DNA of 64,000 nt from JADJWR01 sp964509545 (GCA_964509545.1 CAZDXQ010000001.1:434001-498000), one strand, 5' to 3'. Positions 42,837 to 51,343 are shown, counted from the stretch's first letter. Made by a program: numbers and translations. The notes: generated from the sequence alone by a model not told the origin.

Positions 42837-43058
42837 TCAAGCGCCCGGCTTGTCGTCGCCGCCGTTGATAGCCCCGGCAATCAACCGAAACTGCTCCAGC
42901 GCCGCCTCACGGTCGTCGACGAGCTCCTGCGCGATCACTTCCGGCGGGGACAGGTTGTCGGAGTCAGCGAGGCACTCGTCGTTGAGCCAGAAAAAATCCA
43001 GACTCGCCTTGTCGCGGGCGACCAGCTCGTCGTAGGCGTAGACGCGATACCGGCCATT
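42837..43058 (-). pseudogene. hsdM 3' fragment (tail 1 of 3)
   Basis: The 73 codons ending at 42837 read NGRYRVYAYDELVARDKASL then DFFWLNDECLADSDNLSPPEV, the C-terminal end of type I restriction methylase HsdM (normally 500 or more residues). No N-terminal or NPPF catalytic part is present. It is immediately downstream of the giant helicase gene, on the same strand. Its last 70 bases share a core of about 27 bases with two other fragments at 49190 and 51157, so these are three separate copies of the tail. Confidence 0.8.
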
Positions 43059-43192
43059 TGAGCGCACGGGGCGGGACGTACCGGCCAGCCCCGACCTCCG
43101 GTTCCTACGCACTCTTCTCCCGCCAAGCTTCGTCGGCGTCGCTCAACCGTTGGCCGTCCGCGCCCGCGTCGACGGTGTCGGTCAGTCCGCGC

Positions 43193-46100
43193 TCAGCGTG
43201 CCCGCCGATCGATCTCGGCGTGCGGCTCGAACACGAGTTCGGGCACCACGACCTCCCAGCGATCGCAACGGAGCGATCGCAGGTGCTCGGGCCCGGCGTC
43301 CTCGCGCCGGCGCACGACGACGGCCTGCACCCGCGCCTCGATGCACGCCATGTCCTGTGGCGGATCGTAGGCAGCAGCCAGTCGGCCCACGCAGTTGCCG
43401 CCGGAGTCGAGCAACTCCCATTTCTCGCCGGCGCGTCGCAACGCGAGAGGGTCACCGGTGGACAGTGCGGCGATCGCCCGATGCACGCGGTGGTGGTCCG
43501 GGCGCCGGCCGGCGAACCCCAGATCGACATCGGCGAGCGTCAACAGCGCGTACTTGCGCGCCAGCGCGCTCGACGGCGGCGCCAGATCGGCTTCGCCGCG
43601 TTGCAGGCAGCCGGTGTGGCCAGCGAAGGCGTCGAAGAAAGCATGCCGTCCGCGCAGGCGCGACAGGACGAGCGTCTGTCGCGCCCGCGTCATCGCCACG
43701 TAGAACAGCCGGCGCGATGCATCGCGATCCTCGTTCGCACCCGCGCGGTCCCAGCCGCCGTCGAGTACCGCCACGTGATCGAACTCGAGGCCCTTGGCCC
43801 GGTGCGCCGTCAGCAGCAGCAGGCCTTTCTGGCGCCGTCGCATGTCGCGGCCCCATTCCGCAAGCCACTCGGTGAAATGCGCTGTCGGCAGTTCCGCGCC
43901 TCCCGTCTCCAGCACGTAGGCTGCCGCGGCTTCGCGAAGCACATCCCACCACGGACCGACCGGCTGCTGCGCCAGCCACGCAGCCAGGGCGCCGCCGTCA
44001 AGCAACTTGCTTTGGACGCCGCGCAGCCAGTCCACGAGTTGCTGCGTTTCGCGCAGGCGCCAGAAGTGCGGCGGCGCCTCGTGCGCCATCTGCGCAGGAA
44101 TGCCGTTCAGTTCACAGTAGCTGCGCACCGGATCGAGGTACTTCCATTCCTTTGCGATCACCGCAACGCGCGACCAATCCCATCCGGCGTCGAGTGAAGC
44201 CAGCCGCTGCATCTCCGTCATCACGGCAACCGCCTGCCGCATCGGATCGCCGGCGAGGGCCAGCAACTGCACGCGGCCGCGGCTGACCGGGTCGAGCGAT
44301 TCCCATCGGCCGCCGGCGCTTGCCTTGGCGCGGGCGAGATCGATCCTGATCGGCTGCCCGCCCTTCATCCTGTCCGCGGCCGGCGAGATGACCGCATTGG
44401 CGGCTTCGATGATGTGCCGCGTCGAGCGATAGTTCTCGGTCAGGAACACGGGCTTGGCGGCATAGTCGGCGGCGAAGCGGCGGATGAACTCGACCGACGC
44501 GCCGCTGAAGGCATAGATGTTCTGGTCATCGTCGCCGACGGCGAACAGGCTCAGCTTGCCGTCTTCGTCGGTCCGCGTACGGCCGGCCAGTGCCGAGATC
44601 AGCTCGTACTGCTCCGGGCCGATGTCCTGGTACTCATCGACCAGGATCCAGCGAAAACCGGCCAGCAGCCGTTCGCGCTGCTCGTCGGCTTCCTCGGTCG
44701 CGAGTGCAGTGCCGCTGAGCAGCGCCACCGCGTCCTTCAGCACCTGGCGGAAGTATTCGTCGCCCGGCTGCGCGGCGCGATCGACGAAGCTCACGCCGGC
44801 CAGCCGCATCGCCAGCGCGTGGCAGGTCAGCACGGTGACTCCGGTAGCGTCGTCTCCGATCAGCGCGCGCAAGCGCCGGCGGATCTCCGCCGCGGCGTGG
44901 CGGTTGTACGCGAGCGCCAGGATCGCCCGCGGGTTTTCGCGTCGCACACGCACCAGATACGCGATCCGATGCACCAGCACGCGCGTCTTGCCGGAACCCG
45001 GGCCGGCGAGCACGAGCACGTTGGTCTGCTCGCGATCGTCGGCGACGATCCGCTGCTGCGTTTTGTTGTTCAGGTCCTCGACGATCCGCCGCCACGATTC
45101 CGGCGTCGTCTGCAGCTTCAGTTCCTTCTCGCGGTCCGGCAGCCAGCGGTGCAGGAAATCCTCTTGCTTGAGGCTGAAGTAATCCATCGCCAGTCGCAGC
45201 GCCTCGGCGATCGCCCTCAGCCCGCGCTGCGCGTACTCGGCCATCACGTGGACCTGCACGACCTGCTCGTCGTAGTGCAGCTTCAGCGGCTGAAAATCGG
45301 GCCTGGTGAACCGTTGTCCACCCGGCGCGAGGCGAATCGTCATGGCGGGCCGGAACACCGCCAGCCCCTTGTTGAGCCGGATCACTTCCTGCTCGTGCAG
45401 CCACAGCAGCGCGCGGTCGAGCAGTCGGCTCATGTCCCGCACTTCGGCTTTCAACGCCAGGTCCTCCTGCAGGGCCGCCTGCAGCTTGCCCAACGTCGTC
45501 TCGGCCAGCAGATCCGTGCCGCGCAGACCCTGCGGCAGGCAGGCGAGCAGGTGCTCCAGCAACCGCGCCGCCCCGGCGCGGCGAAGCTGCGCCGTCTTTT
45601 CCAGATCGGCCCACTTGCGCTGCAGCGTCACCTGCACGGCTTCGGGATCGAGCCGGCGCAGGCTCACGCTTCCGCCGCCGCCCTCCTCGCTCCGGCCGTC
45701 GGCAGCCAGGCTGCGCAGAATGCGCAGCAGCCGCTCCGGCAGCGCGTATGCATGGCCGCCGTCCTTCAGCCGCTGCGTGGCGTGGCGAAGATGCAGCAGG
45801 GTCGGCTCGCCGAGCGGTTGATCGGGGGCCGCTTCGCGCATCTCGCCAATCAGCGCCGTTTCCAGCACCGCCGCTTCTTCGAGCCGCTTGCGCGACGAGC
45901 GCTCGACGCCCGTGTGCACGAAGGCGGTCAGCGCGGTGTCGTTGCTGGCGATGCCGAGCGCCTCCAGGTCGTGCAGGGCCTTGCGGGTGCGCTCGGCGTT
46001 CAGCCCCGAGACCGCCATCAATTCGTCGGTCGAGACGCCTTCGGTCGGCGCGGCGGAAATCAGTGCATCGACGATCGCCAGCAGCCGGACGCGGTAGTCC

Positions 46101-48349
46101 TCGAACAGATCGGCCTTAGCCAGTTTCGCCCGTGCCTCGTCGAGCGAGTTCACCCGCAACGACGACGGAAAGACCTGAACCCGGTTCTCCTCGCGCGACA
46201 GCAGCGCCGCCTCTTCCAGCCACGACACGGCCGTACGCACGCGCGTGTCGTCGGTTGCCGAATCGCGGCTGAAGACGCCTTCCTCCTCTTCGAACAGGAT
46301 CTCGCCGGGCGTGGCGATCACTTCGCCACCGAGCCGCTTCTTGGCGTCCAGCCGACGCAGGGCACGCAGGATCGCGGCGATCTCCGCCTGCGTCAGCCGC
46401 GATCGCGCCGACATGCCGAACTGCCGCTCGACATCCTCCGCCGTGTACAGGAGCACGCAGCGCGATGCCTGCCGATCGCGGCCGGCGCGGCCGGCTTCCT
46501 GCAGGTAGTTCTCCAGCGACCCCGGAATGTCGGCATGGACCACCAGCCGGACATCGGGTTTGTCGATGCCCATGCCGAATGCGTTGGTGGCGACGATGAC
46601 GCGAAAGTCGCCCCGGATGAACGCCTGCTGCACCTCCTTCTTTCGCTCCGGCGGCAGGCCGGCGTGGAAGCAGGCGGCCAACATGCCTTTGTCCGCCAGG
46701 AACTGCGCGACGGTCTCGGTTGTGCGGCGTGTCGCGCAATAGACGATCGCACCGCCCGATCGGTCGGGCGGCAGCTCATGTTCCAGTACCTGATGGATGT
46801 GCGCCAGCTTTTCGCCGCCGCTGGTCGGCACGACGGCGAAGTCCAGATTGGTCCGCTGCGCGCCGCCGTCGTAGACCTCGAGCCCAATACCGAGCCGATC
46901 GCGAAAATGGCCCACGATGTCGTCGATCACATCCGGCTTGGCGGTCGCCGTCAGGCAAAGCACCGGCGGTACCAGACCATTGCCCGCCCTTTCCTTGATG
47001 AAGCGGCCGACGTAGCGATAGTCGGGCCGGAAGTCGTGGCCCCATCGGGACAGGCAGTGCGCTTCGTCGAGCACCCAGGCGCCGATCTCGCGCTGCTCGA
47101 TCGCCTTGCGGAAGCCCTGGCTGCGCAACTGCTCGGGCGACACCAGCAGGATCCCGACGCCGCCCAGCCGCACACGCTCGAGCACGTCCGCGCGTTCGGG
47201 CATCGACAGCAGGCCGTTGAGCGCCGCGCAACTGCTGATGCCGCGCGCCTCCAGGCCGGCGACCTGATCGGCCATCAGCGCGACGAGCGGCGAGATCACG
47301 ATCGTCAGCGCGCCGGTCTTGTCGTAGCGCGACAGTGCCGGGATCTGGTAGCACAGCGACTTGCCGGTGCCCGTCGGCAGGATGGCGAGCAGATGGCGGC
47401 CTTGCATCGCCGCCTCGACGATCTGCTGCTGCAACGGTCGGCCTTCCTCATCCGCCGGCTCCGGCCGGAACTCCGGAAAACCGAACCATCGGGCCAGCTC
47501 GCGCCGCGCGTCATGCCGCTCGAGGCACCACGTGCAGGCCGGATCGGAACAGGCCTCGTCGCGCAGCCGCCGCACCAGCATCCCGGCGTCGGGAAACTGG
47601 TGCCGCACCCACGGTGGCATCACCGAGTTGCCGCCAGCCACCGACAGCCACGCTAGCGCATAGGCGAGCGGCCAGCCCAGGCGCATGCTGTCGGCGACGA
47701 TCTCTCGCCCGTGCGTGCCGCAGCCGCGGCCGTGCAGCACGCCTTCGATCGCCGCGCGCGCGTTCGGGTCGTCTGGCCGCAGCGCACCTCGCAGGGTGGC
47801 GAAGAAGGCGTTCTGTCCCGAGCGCTCGCCGCCGTCGGTCGTCAGCCAATGCCACGCCGTCATCAGCTCGGGCGCCTGCTGCTGCGTTGCGGTCAGCGCC
47901 TCGTGCTGGTCGCGGAACACTTCGAGGGCAAGCTCCGCGTCGAGCAGCGGATCGTTGATCTGCACCCGCCTCAGCGCGCCGTCCTGGTAGTGCTTGACCA
48001 GGTGGTGGTACGGGTTGCGCGGGAAGGCCAGCGGGTTGATGCGCAGTGTGTCGACGGCCGGCAGCCCGAGCAGCCGCAGATCGGGCTTGACCGCCGCCAG
48101 ATGCGGCAGATCGAAGGCGATCAGGTTGTGGCCAAGAACGAACGCCGCACCATCGGCCAGCGCGTCGAGCCGTGCCAGCGCCTTGACGAGATCGCCGCCG
48201 GCGAACGTGAACCGCTCGCCGGTGTCGGCGCGGACCGCGGCAAAGCGGTGAATGCGCTGGTCCTGGACGCCGACCTCGAGATCGACCGACACACACCGAG
48301 GCGCGAACGTCCCGCCTCGTCCCGCGGTCGCACGATCCTCTTGGATCAT
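43193..48349 (-). CDS. Giant exonuclease-RecQ-UvrD fusion helicase
   Basis: An intact 1718-residue protein with three enzyme modules. Residues 18-150 look like a DnaQ/DEDD 3'-5' exonuclease: VSVDLEVG (Asp23, Glu25), GHNLIAFD (Asp80) and LLDAELALEVF. A cysteine cluster C267-x4-C272-x2-C275-x3-H279 may bind zinc. Residues 310-640 are a RecQ helicase: LPTGTGKSLCYQIP, VLDEAHCLSRWGHDFRPDY, and EAGRAGRDRQ. Residues 1095-1600 are a UvrD/Rep helicase: LAGPGSGKTRVLVHR, ILVDEYQDIGP, LTENYRSTRH, LTAHRAKGLEFDH and RRLFYVAMTRARQT. All key motifs are present. It lies in a degraded restriction-modification island, flanked by hsdM tails, so a role in anti-phage defence or DNA repair is an inference. Start ATG overlaps the stop of a truncated upstream frame. 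Confidence 0.92.
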   Translation of the reverse strand: MIQEDRATAGRGGTFAPRCVSVDLEVGVQDQRIHRFAAVRADTGERFTFAGGDLVKALARLDALADGAAFVLGHNLIAFDLPHLAAVKPDLRLLGLPAVDTLRINPLAFPRNPYHHLVKHYQDGALRRVQINDPLLDAELALEVFRDQHEALTATQQQAPELMTAWHWLTTDGGERSGQNAFFATLRGALRPDDPNARAAIEGVLHGRGCGTHGREIVADSMRLGWPLAYALAWLSVAGGNSVMPPWVRHQFPDAGMLVRRLRDEACSDPACTWCLERHDARRELARWFGFPEFRPEPADEEGRPLQQQIVEAAMQGRHLLAILPTGTGKSLCYQIPALSRYDKTGALTIVISPLVALMADQVAGLEARGISSCAALNGLLSMPERADVLERVRLGGVGILLVSPEQLRSQGFRKAIEQREIGAWVLDEAHCLSRWGHDFRPDYRYVGRFIKERAGNGLVPPVLCLTATAKPDVIDDIVGHFRDRLGIGLEVYDGGAQRTNLDFAVVPTSGGEKLAHIHQVLEHELPPDRSGGAIVYCATRRTTETVAQFLADKGMLAACFHAGLPPERKKEVQQAFIRGDFRVIVATNAFGMGIDKPDVRLVVHADIPGSLENYLQEAGRAGRDRQASRCVLLYTAEDVERQFGMSARSRLTQAEIAAILRALRRLDAKKRLGGEVIATPGEILFEEEEGVFSRDSATDDTRVRTAVSWLEEAALLSREENRVQVFPSSLRVNSLDEARAKLAKADLFEDYRVRLLAIVDALISAAPTEGVSTDELMAVSGLNAERTRKALHDLEALGIASNDTALTAFVHTGVERSSRKRLEEAAVLETALIGEMREAAPDQPLGEPTLLHLRHATQRLKDGGHAYALPERLLRILRSLAADGRSEEGGGGSVSLRRLDPEAVQVTLQRKWADLEKTAQLRRAGAARLLEHLLACLPQGLRGTDLLAETTLGKLQAALQEDLALKAEVRDMSRLLDRALLWLHEQEVIRLNKGLAVFRPAMTIRLAPGGQRFTRPDFQPLKLHYDEQVVQVHVMAEYAQRGLRAIAEALRLAMDYFSLKQEDFLHRWLPDREKELKLQTTPESWRRIVEDLNNKTQQRIVADDREQTNVLVLAGPGSGKTRVLVHRIAYLVRVRRENPRAILALAYNRHAAAEIRRRLRALIGDDATGVTVLTCHALAMRLAGVSFVDRAAQPGDEYFRQVLKDAVALLSGTALATEEADEQRERLLAGFRWILVDEYQDIGPEQYELISALAGRTRTDEDGKLSLFAVGDDDQNIYAFSGASVEFIRRFAADYAAKPVFLTENYRSTRHIIEAANAVISPAADRMKGGQPIRIDLARAKASAGGRWESLDPVSRGRVQLLALAGDPMRQAVAVMTEMQRLASLDAGWDWSRVAVIAKEWKYLDPVRSYCELNGIPAQMAHEAPPHFWRLRETQQLVDWLRGVQSKLLDGGALAAWLAQQPVGPWWDVLREAAAAYVLETGGAELPTAHFTEWLAEWGRDMRRRQKGLLLLTAHRAKGLEFDHVAVLDGGWDRAGANEDRDASRRLFYVAMTRARQTLVLSRLRGRHAFFDAFAGHTGCLQRGEADLAPPSSALARKYALLTLADVDLGFAGRRPDHHRVHRAIAALSTGDPLALRRAGEKWELLDSGGNCVGRLAAAYDPPQDMACIEARVQAVVVRRREDAGPEHLRSLRCDRWEVVVPELVFEPHAEIDRRAR

Positions 48350-48552
48350 TCAGCGGGACGCACTGTAAGCCGCCGGCGGTCGCTCTTGCCGGTCGAGTCC
48401 CTTGCGTTCCAACGGTGCCGTTCCAGCTCCGCCTCCAGTTCCTCGACAGACCTGGTGGCGATCGCCGTCAGCGGCCGCACGTTGTCGTCTTCGGCGAGAC
48501 TCTTCGCACCTCCCCATGCAAGGGCTTCGCCCGCAGTCAGTGACTCCTGACT
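48346..48552 (-). pseudogene. Truncated upstream cistron coupled to the helicase gene
   Basis: An open minus-strand frame of 68 codons without a start codon ends in a TGA that shares the helicase ATG as ATGA. It reads SLTAGEALAWGGAKSLAEDD, then NVRPLTAIATRSVEELEAEL and ERHRWNARDS, with good coding codon use and a helical acidic character. I do not recognise the family. It looks like the 3' end of the gene that originally preceded the helicase in an operon. Confidence 0.45.
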
Positions 48553-48564
48553 TCATCCGTACCC

Positions 48565-49128
48565 TCAATTGCACCACTGCGACTCGCAGGGGATGCCGTC
48601 GCCATCGCCGTCCATCTTGGTGTCCGGGCAGTTCTTGAGAAAGAACTTGGCTTCTTCGCATGAGGTCATGTGCGAGCAATGCGTACGGCCGTCGCAGCGG
48701 AAGCTGGCTGCCGACGACGGCAGTACAGCCGGCACCGGCACGGTGGCGTCCGGTGTCGACGCGCCGGCGGCGCGATGTCCGTAGAACTGGCCGTAAAGAA
48801 AATTGCCAGCGAACAGCAGGACCGCGATGCCAACGGCGACGCCTCCGATCGGGAACCTGCCGCCGCTTCTGCGCGGCCGACTCACCCGCGACCCGCTCGG
48901 CACTGCGGCGGCCGGTCGCGCGCCGGCACGTTCGACCCTGGTCGCGCGCTTCTTGCCGTCGCTCGCCGACTCGACCTCGAAAGTCAAGGGCTCGCCCAGT
49001 TGTGGCCGGCGTCCGCCGCACGGAAATGCCGAGATGTGAACAAACACGGGCTCGCCGCCGCGGGTCGGAGTGATGAACCCGAATCCCCGGTCATCGTTCC
49101 ACTTGTCCAGCGTGCCTTCAAAGCGCAT
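48565..49128 (-). CDS. Cold-shock domain, membrane segment and Excalibur domain protein
   Basis: A 187-residue protein in three parts. A cold-shock domain occupies residues 1-67 (FEGTLDKWNDDRGFGFITPT, VFVHISAFP). One hydrophobic helix follows (GGVAVGIAVLLFAGNFLYGQ). The C-terminus is an Excalibur calcium-binding domain (RTHCSHMTSCEEAKFFLKN, then DGDGDGIPCES), with its conserved cysteines. If the helix spans the membrane, the cold-shock part is cytoplasmic and the Excalibur part periplasmic. The ATG at 49128 follows GGTAGG. It lies between the hsdM relic and the truncated cistron, same strand as both. Confidence 0.8.
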   Translation of the reverse strand: MRFEGTLDKWNDDRGFGFITPTRGGEPVFVHISAFPCGGRRPQLGEPLTFEVESASDGKKRATRVERAGARPAAAVPSGSRVSRPRRSGGRFPIGGVAVGIAVLLFAGNFLYGQFYGHRAAGASTPDATVPVPAVLPSSAASFRCDGRTHCSHMTSCEEAKFFLKNCPDTKMDGDGDGIPCESQWCN

Positions 49129-49189
49129 AGGCCTACCTTCGAGAGTTGCACGGCGATCTGGCCGAATACCGGTTCGCGCCGCTCCTGCA

Positions 49190-49469
49190 TCAATCCTCCG
49201 CGTTCGCCCCGTCCGGATCCGCCGCAATCAACCGAAACAACCCCAGCGCCGCCTCCAGGTCGTCGACGATCTCCTGCGCGGTCACCTCCGGCGGCGACAG
49301 CCCGTCGGAATCGGCGAGCGACTCGTCCTTGTGCCAGAAGATATCCAGACATGCCTTGTCGCGGGCGATCAGTTGGTCGTAGCCGTAGGCACGCCAACGC
49401 CAATGCTCCGTCGTCGCGCAGGAAGCTGCAGTAGTTACAGAGCATTTGGACGAGGGTTGAGGTGTTCAT
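49190..49469 (-). pseudogene. hsdM gene reduced to its two ends (tail 2 of 3)
   Basis: The frame begins with MNTSTLVQMLCNYCSFLRDD, the HsdM N-terminus, and after 21 residues the sequence jumps out of frame to HWRWRAYGYDQLIARDKACL then DIFWHKDESLADSDGLSPPEV, the HsdM C-terminus, ending in a stop at 49190. More than 400 codons, with the catalytic methylase motifs, are missing. This is a clear internal-deletion relic of a type I methylase gene. Confidence 0.85.
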
Positions 49470-49481
49470 CGCAGCGGCGGG

Positions 49482-49919
49482 TCAGTCGCCCAAGAACTTC
49501 CGGCAGAAGGCATCGACGCTGAGCACCGGGCACAGTCCTGGTCTGCCGGCCAGCGCCAGCAGGTCGCGGTCGCCGGACACGATGGCCCGCGCGCGCCCGG
49601 CGAGGGCCAGCTGCAGAAACGGCACGTCGAAGGGGTCGCGGCAGGCCGGCACTTTGGGCGGCGGATCGGGAATCTGCACGACCTCGACCCAAGGCATGAA
49701 ATCGGCGAGCAACTCCTCCTGCTCATTGGCCGACAGCCGGAACTTCGGGTAGCCGAGCACCCGCACCAGTTCCTGCGCCGTGGCCGTGCTGGCCAGCGGC
49801 ACGAAGCCCCCGGATTGCCAGCCCGCGCGCACGCGCGCCGCCGGCCCGCCGCCGAACAGCAGGGCCGACAGCGCGACGTTGGTGTCCAGCACGACGCGCG
49901 GCGGCGCCTTCCTGGTCAT
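49482..49919 (-). CDS. PIN-domain toxin (PIN_3-like)
   Basis: A 145-residue PIN-domain protein. Acidic active-site residues are in VVLDTNVALSALLFGG, ATAQELVRVLG, and RDPFDVPFLQLALAGRA with later SGDRDLL. Such ribonucleases are toxins of two-gene modules. The preceding AbrB-type gene overlaps its start by four bases, so they form an operon and probably a toxin-antitoxin pair. It ends 13 bases before the start of the hsdM relic. Confidence 0.85.
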   Translation of the reverse strand: MTRKAPPRVVLDTNVALSALLFGGGPAARVRAGWQSGGFVPLASTATAQELVRVLGYPKFRLSANEQEELLADFMPWVEVVQIPDPPPKVPACRDPFDVPFLQLALAGRARAIVSGDRDLLALAGRPGLCPVLSVDAFCRKFLGD

Positions 49920-50254
49920 GCGCGGCGAGCCGGCTTCTTGCGCGGCGCCGGCGTGGCAACGCGCGGCCGGCCCGGCGCGCAGGCGGCGCCCGGCTCCGCC
50001 GCCTTGGGCGGTGCCTTCCCGGCCGTCGCCGAACGGGCGGAACGCACCCATTGCACGGCGTCCGCCACATCGGCCTCCCCGAGACCGAGCGCCGCCAGCT
50101 TGGCGCGCACCGCGTCGCCGCGCTGGATGCGCACCGGTGTCAACACGATCTGGCCGGCGCGCACCTCGACATCGAAGTACTCGGCGGCACCGACCGCCTG
50201 CACCGCCGCCTTGGGCAGGGTCAGCTGGTTCTTCGACGTGATCTTGGCGAGCAT
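49916..50254 (-). CDS. AbrB/MazE-type antitoxin
   Basis: A 112-residue protein. The first 45 residues (MLAKITSKNQLTLPKAAVQA) are an AbrB/SpoVT swapped-hairpin DNA-binding domain. The rest is a longer helical part and an alanine/proline/lysine tail. It precedes the PIN gene with a four-base overlap. A perfect palindrome lies right at and upstream of the start codon (50258-50278), the expected binding site for autoregulation. Confidence 0.85.
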   Translation of the reverse strand: MLAKITSKNQLTLPKAAVQAVGAAEYFDVEVRAGQIVLTPVRIQRGDAVRAKLAALGLGEADVADAVQWVRSARSATAGKAPPKAAEPGAACAPGRPRVATPAPRKKPARRA

Positions 50255-50257
50255 TGC

Positions 50258-50278
50258 GAATCCTTGTAGTAAGGATTC
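50258..50278. promoter_or_regulatory. Perfect palindrome upstream of the AbrB antitoxin start
   Basis: GAATCCTT (50258-50265) and AAGGATTC (50271-50278) form an exact inverted repeat with a five-base spacer, beginning four bases before the antitoxin ATG. AbrB-type antitoxins bind such palindromes, so this is a likely autoregulatory operator. Confidence 0.65.
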
Positions 50279-50510
50279 ATTACTCTACCAGTTCCGGCTG
50301 GCGGAGGAGGTCTCGCCGGGCGACATCCGGGTGCGGCCAGCGCCCGTGCCAGCGGCGCCTGCCGTGGTGCCTGCGCGCGCATCAGGATGCGTCGCCCTCG
50401 ACGGCACGCACCGCCGCGACCGCGCCAACCTGCGCACCACCGGCTTGCATAAGTGGTTGGGACCAGTCCTGCGCCCGCAGTCAACGCGAACTCGCGCTAC
50501 CGCGCCTCAA

Positions 50511-50858
50511 TCATTTGGAGATTCGAACCCTGCCGGGCTCGACGACGGCGAAGGACCCGGGCAGAGAATCGCCATGCTTGGCAACCAGCTCGACCAAAGT
50601 GCTGCCAAGCGAACTGCGCGCGGTCACTGGCCACCGAAGCAGAACGATCCCGGCCGTTTGGTGTGCCGCCGCGAACACGAGCTGGCCGAAGTCCTTGTCT
50701 TCTGTCAGCAGGATGCGACTCTCGTTCTGCGAGAGTTCGATCACTGCTGAATCCTCTGCGCCCCGAGCGACCTCGGCGACGGCGATGACATCATGCCCCG
50801 CCGCTCGCAACGCATGCACGGCGGCAAAGTCACAGCTTTCGTCCGCCAAGAACCGCAT
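50511..50858 (-). CDS. DUF5615 PIN-like toxin
   Basis: A 115-residue protein with DESCDFAAVHALRAAGHDV at the start and ILLTEDKDFGQLVF in the middle, the conserved pattern of the DUF5615 family, which has a PIN-like fold. These proteins are widely paired with DUF433 proteins and are predicted toxins. The DUF433 gene precedes it by 12 bases on the same strand. No mutations are visible. Confidence 0.85.
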   Translation of the reverse strand: MRFLADESCDFAAVHALRAAGHDVIAVAEVARGAEDSAVIELSQNESRILLTEDKDFGQLVFAAAHQTAGIVLLRWPVTARSSLGSTLVELVAKHGDSLPGSFAVVEPGRVRISK

Positions 50859-50870
50859 GGAAGGTTGCGC

Positions 50871-51119
50871 TCAGCCCTGCGTTGTCAGGATCACCGTCTT
50901 TTCGTGAGCGAGCGAGTCCGCGGCGTAGGTCACCGCGGCCTGAATGTCGTCCTTGGTCAGCGTCGGGTAGGCCGCCAGCAGGGCCGCCTCGTCTGCCCCT
51001 TCCGCGATCTTGCGCAAGATGAGCTCCACCGTGATGCGTGTGCCGCGGATCACGGGTTTGCCCAGCATGATCTTGGGGTTCAGCTCGATGCGATCGGTGA
51101 TGGTCATCTCGGCCTCCAA
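50871..51119 (-). CDS. DUF433 antitoxin-like protein
   Basis: An 82-residue protein. The DUF433 pattern is ELNPKIMLGKPVIRGTRITV followed by IAEGADEAALLAAYPTLTKD, with a helix-turn-helix-like DNA-binding core. DUF433 genes are commonly found directly upstream of DUF5615 genes, as here, and are thought to be their antitoxins. It is the first gene of the pair. Confidence 0.85.
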   Translation of the reverse strand: MEAEMTITDRIELNPKIMLGKPVIRGTRITVELILRKIAEGADEAALLAAYPTLTKDDIQAAVTYAADSLAHEKTVILTTQG

Positions 51120-51156
51120 GCGCCGATGTTACGCCGCGAGGTCTGTTTGGAGCGAC

Positions 51157-51225
51157 TCAAGCAGCCGACCGATCAGCGGACAGATCCCCTGCAATCAACC
51201 GAAACTGCTACAGCGCCGCCTTCGA
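51157..51225 (-). pseudogene. hsdM 3' fragment (tail 3 of 3)
   Basis: The minus strand reads KAAL, an in-frame TAG, QFRLIAGDLSADRSAA, stop. This matches AALEQFRLIAG of tail 1 and AALGLFRLIAA of tail 2. At nucleotide level the three copies share about 27 bases around TTTCGGTTGATTGC. Only the last 22 codons remain. Confidence 0.65.
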
Positions 51226-51343
51226 ACAGCTCGCTCATTGACCTCGATGAGGAGAAGGCCGCCGGTGCCGCAGTTGGGTTCACGCCGCGGTACTGCCCGG
51301 CCCAGGCGTAGATCGGGCCGAGCCACATCCGGGCAGCTCGCAT
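51173..51343 (-). pseudogene. Fic-domain gene scrap
   Basis: A 56-codon frame holds MWLGPIYAWAGQYRGVN followed by AFSSSRSMSELFEGG, resembling the early part of Fic/Doc AMPylating proteins (YxWAGxxR). The catalytic HPFxxGNGR motif is missing. It sits between the hsdR fragment and the third hsdM tail, partly overlapping the latter in another frame. Confidence 0.5.

Noticed and set aside
44414..47656. Plus-strand open frame of about 1080 codons inside the helicase gene
   Set aside because: Antisense shadow of the RecQ-UvrD gene; composition is Arg/Gln/His-rich with no recognisable domain.
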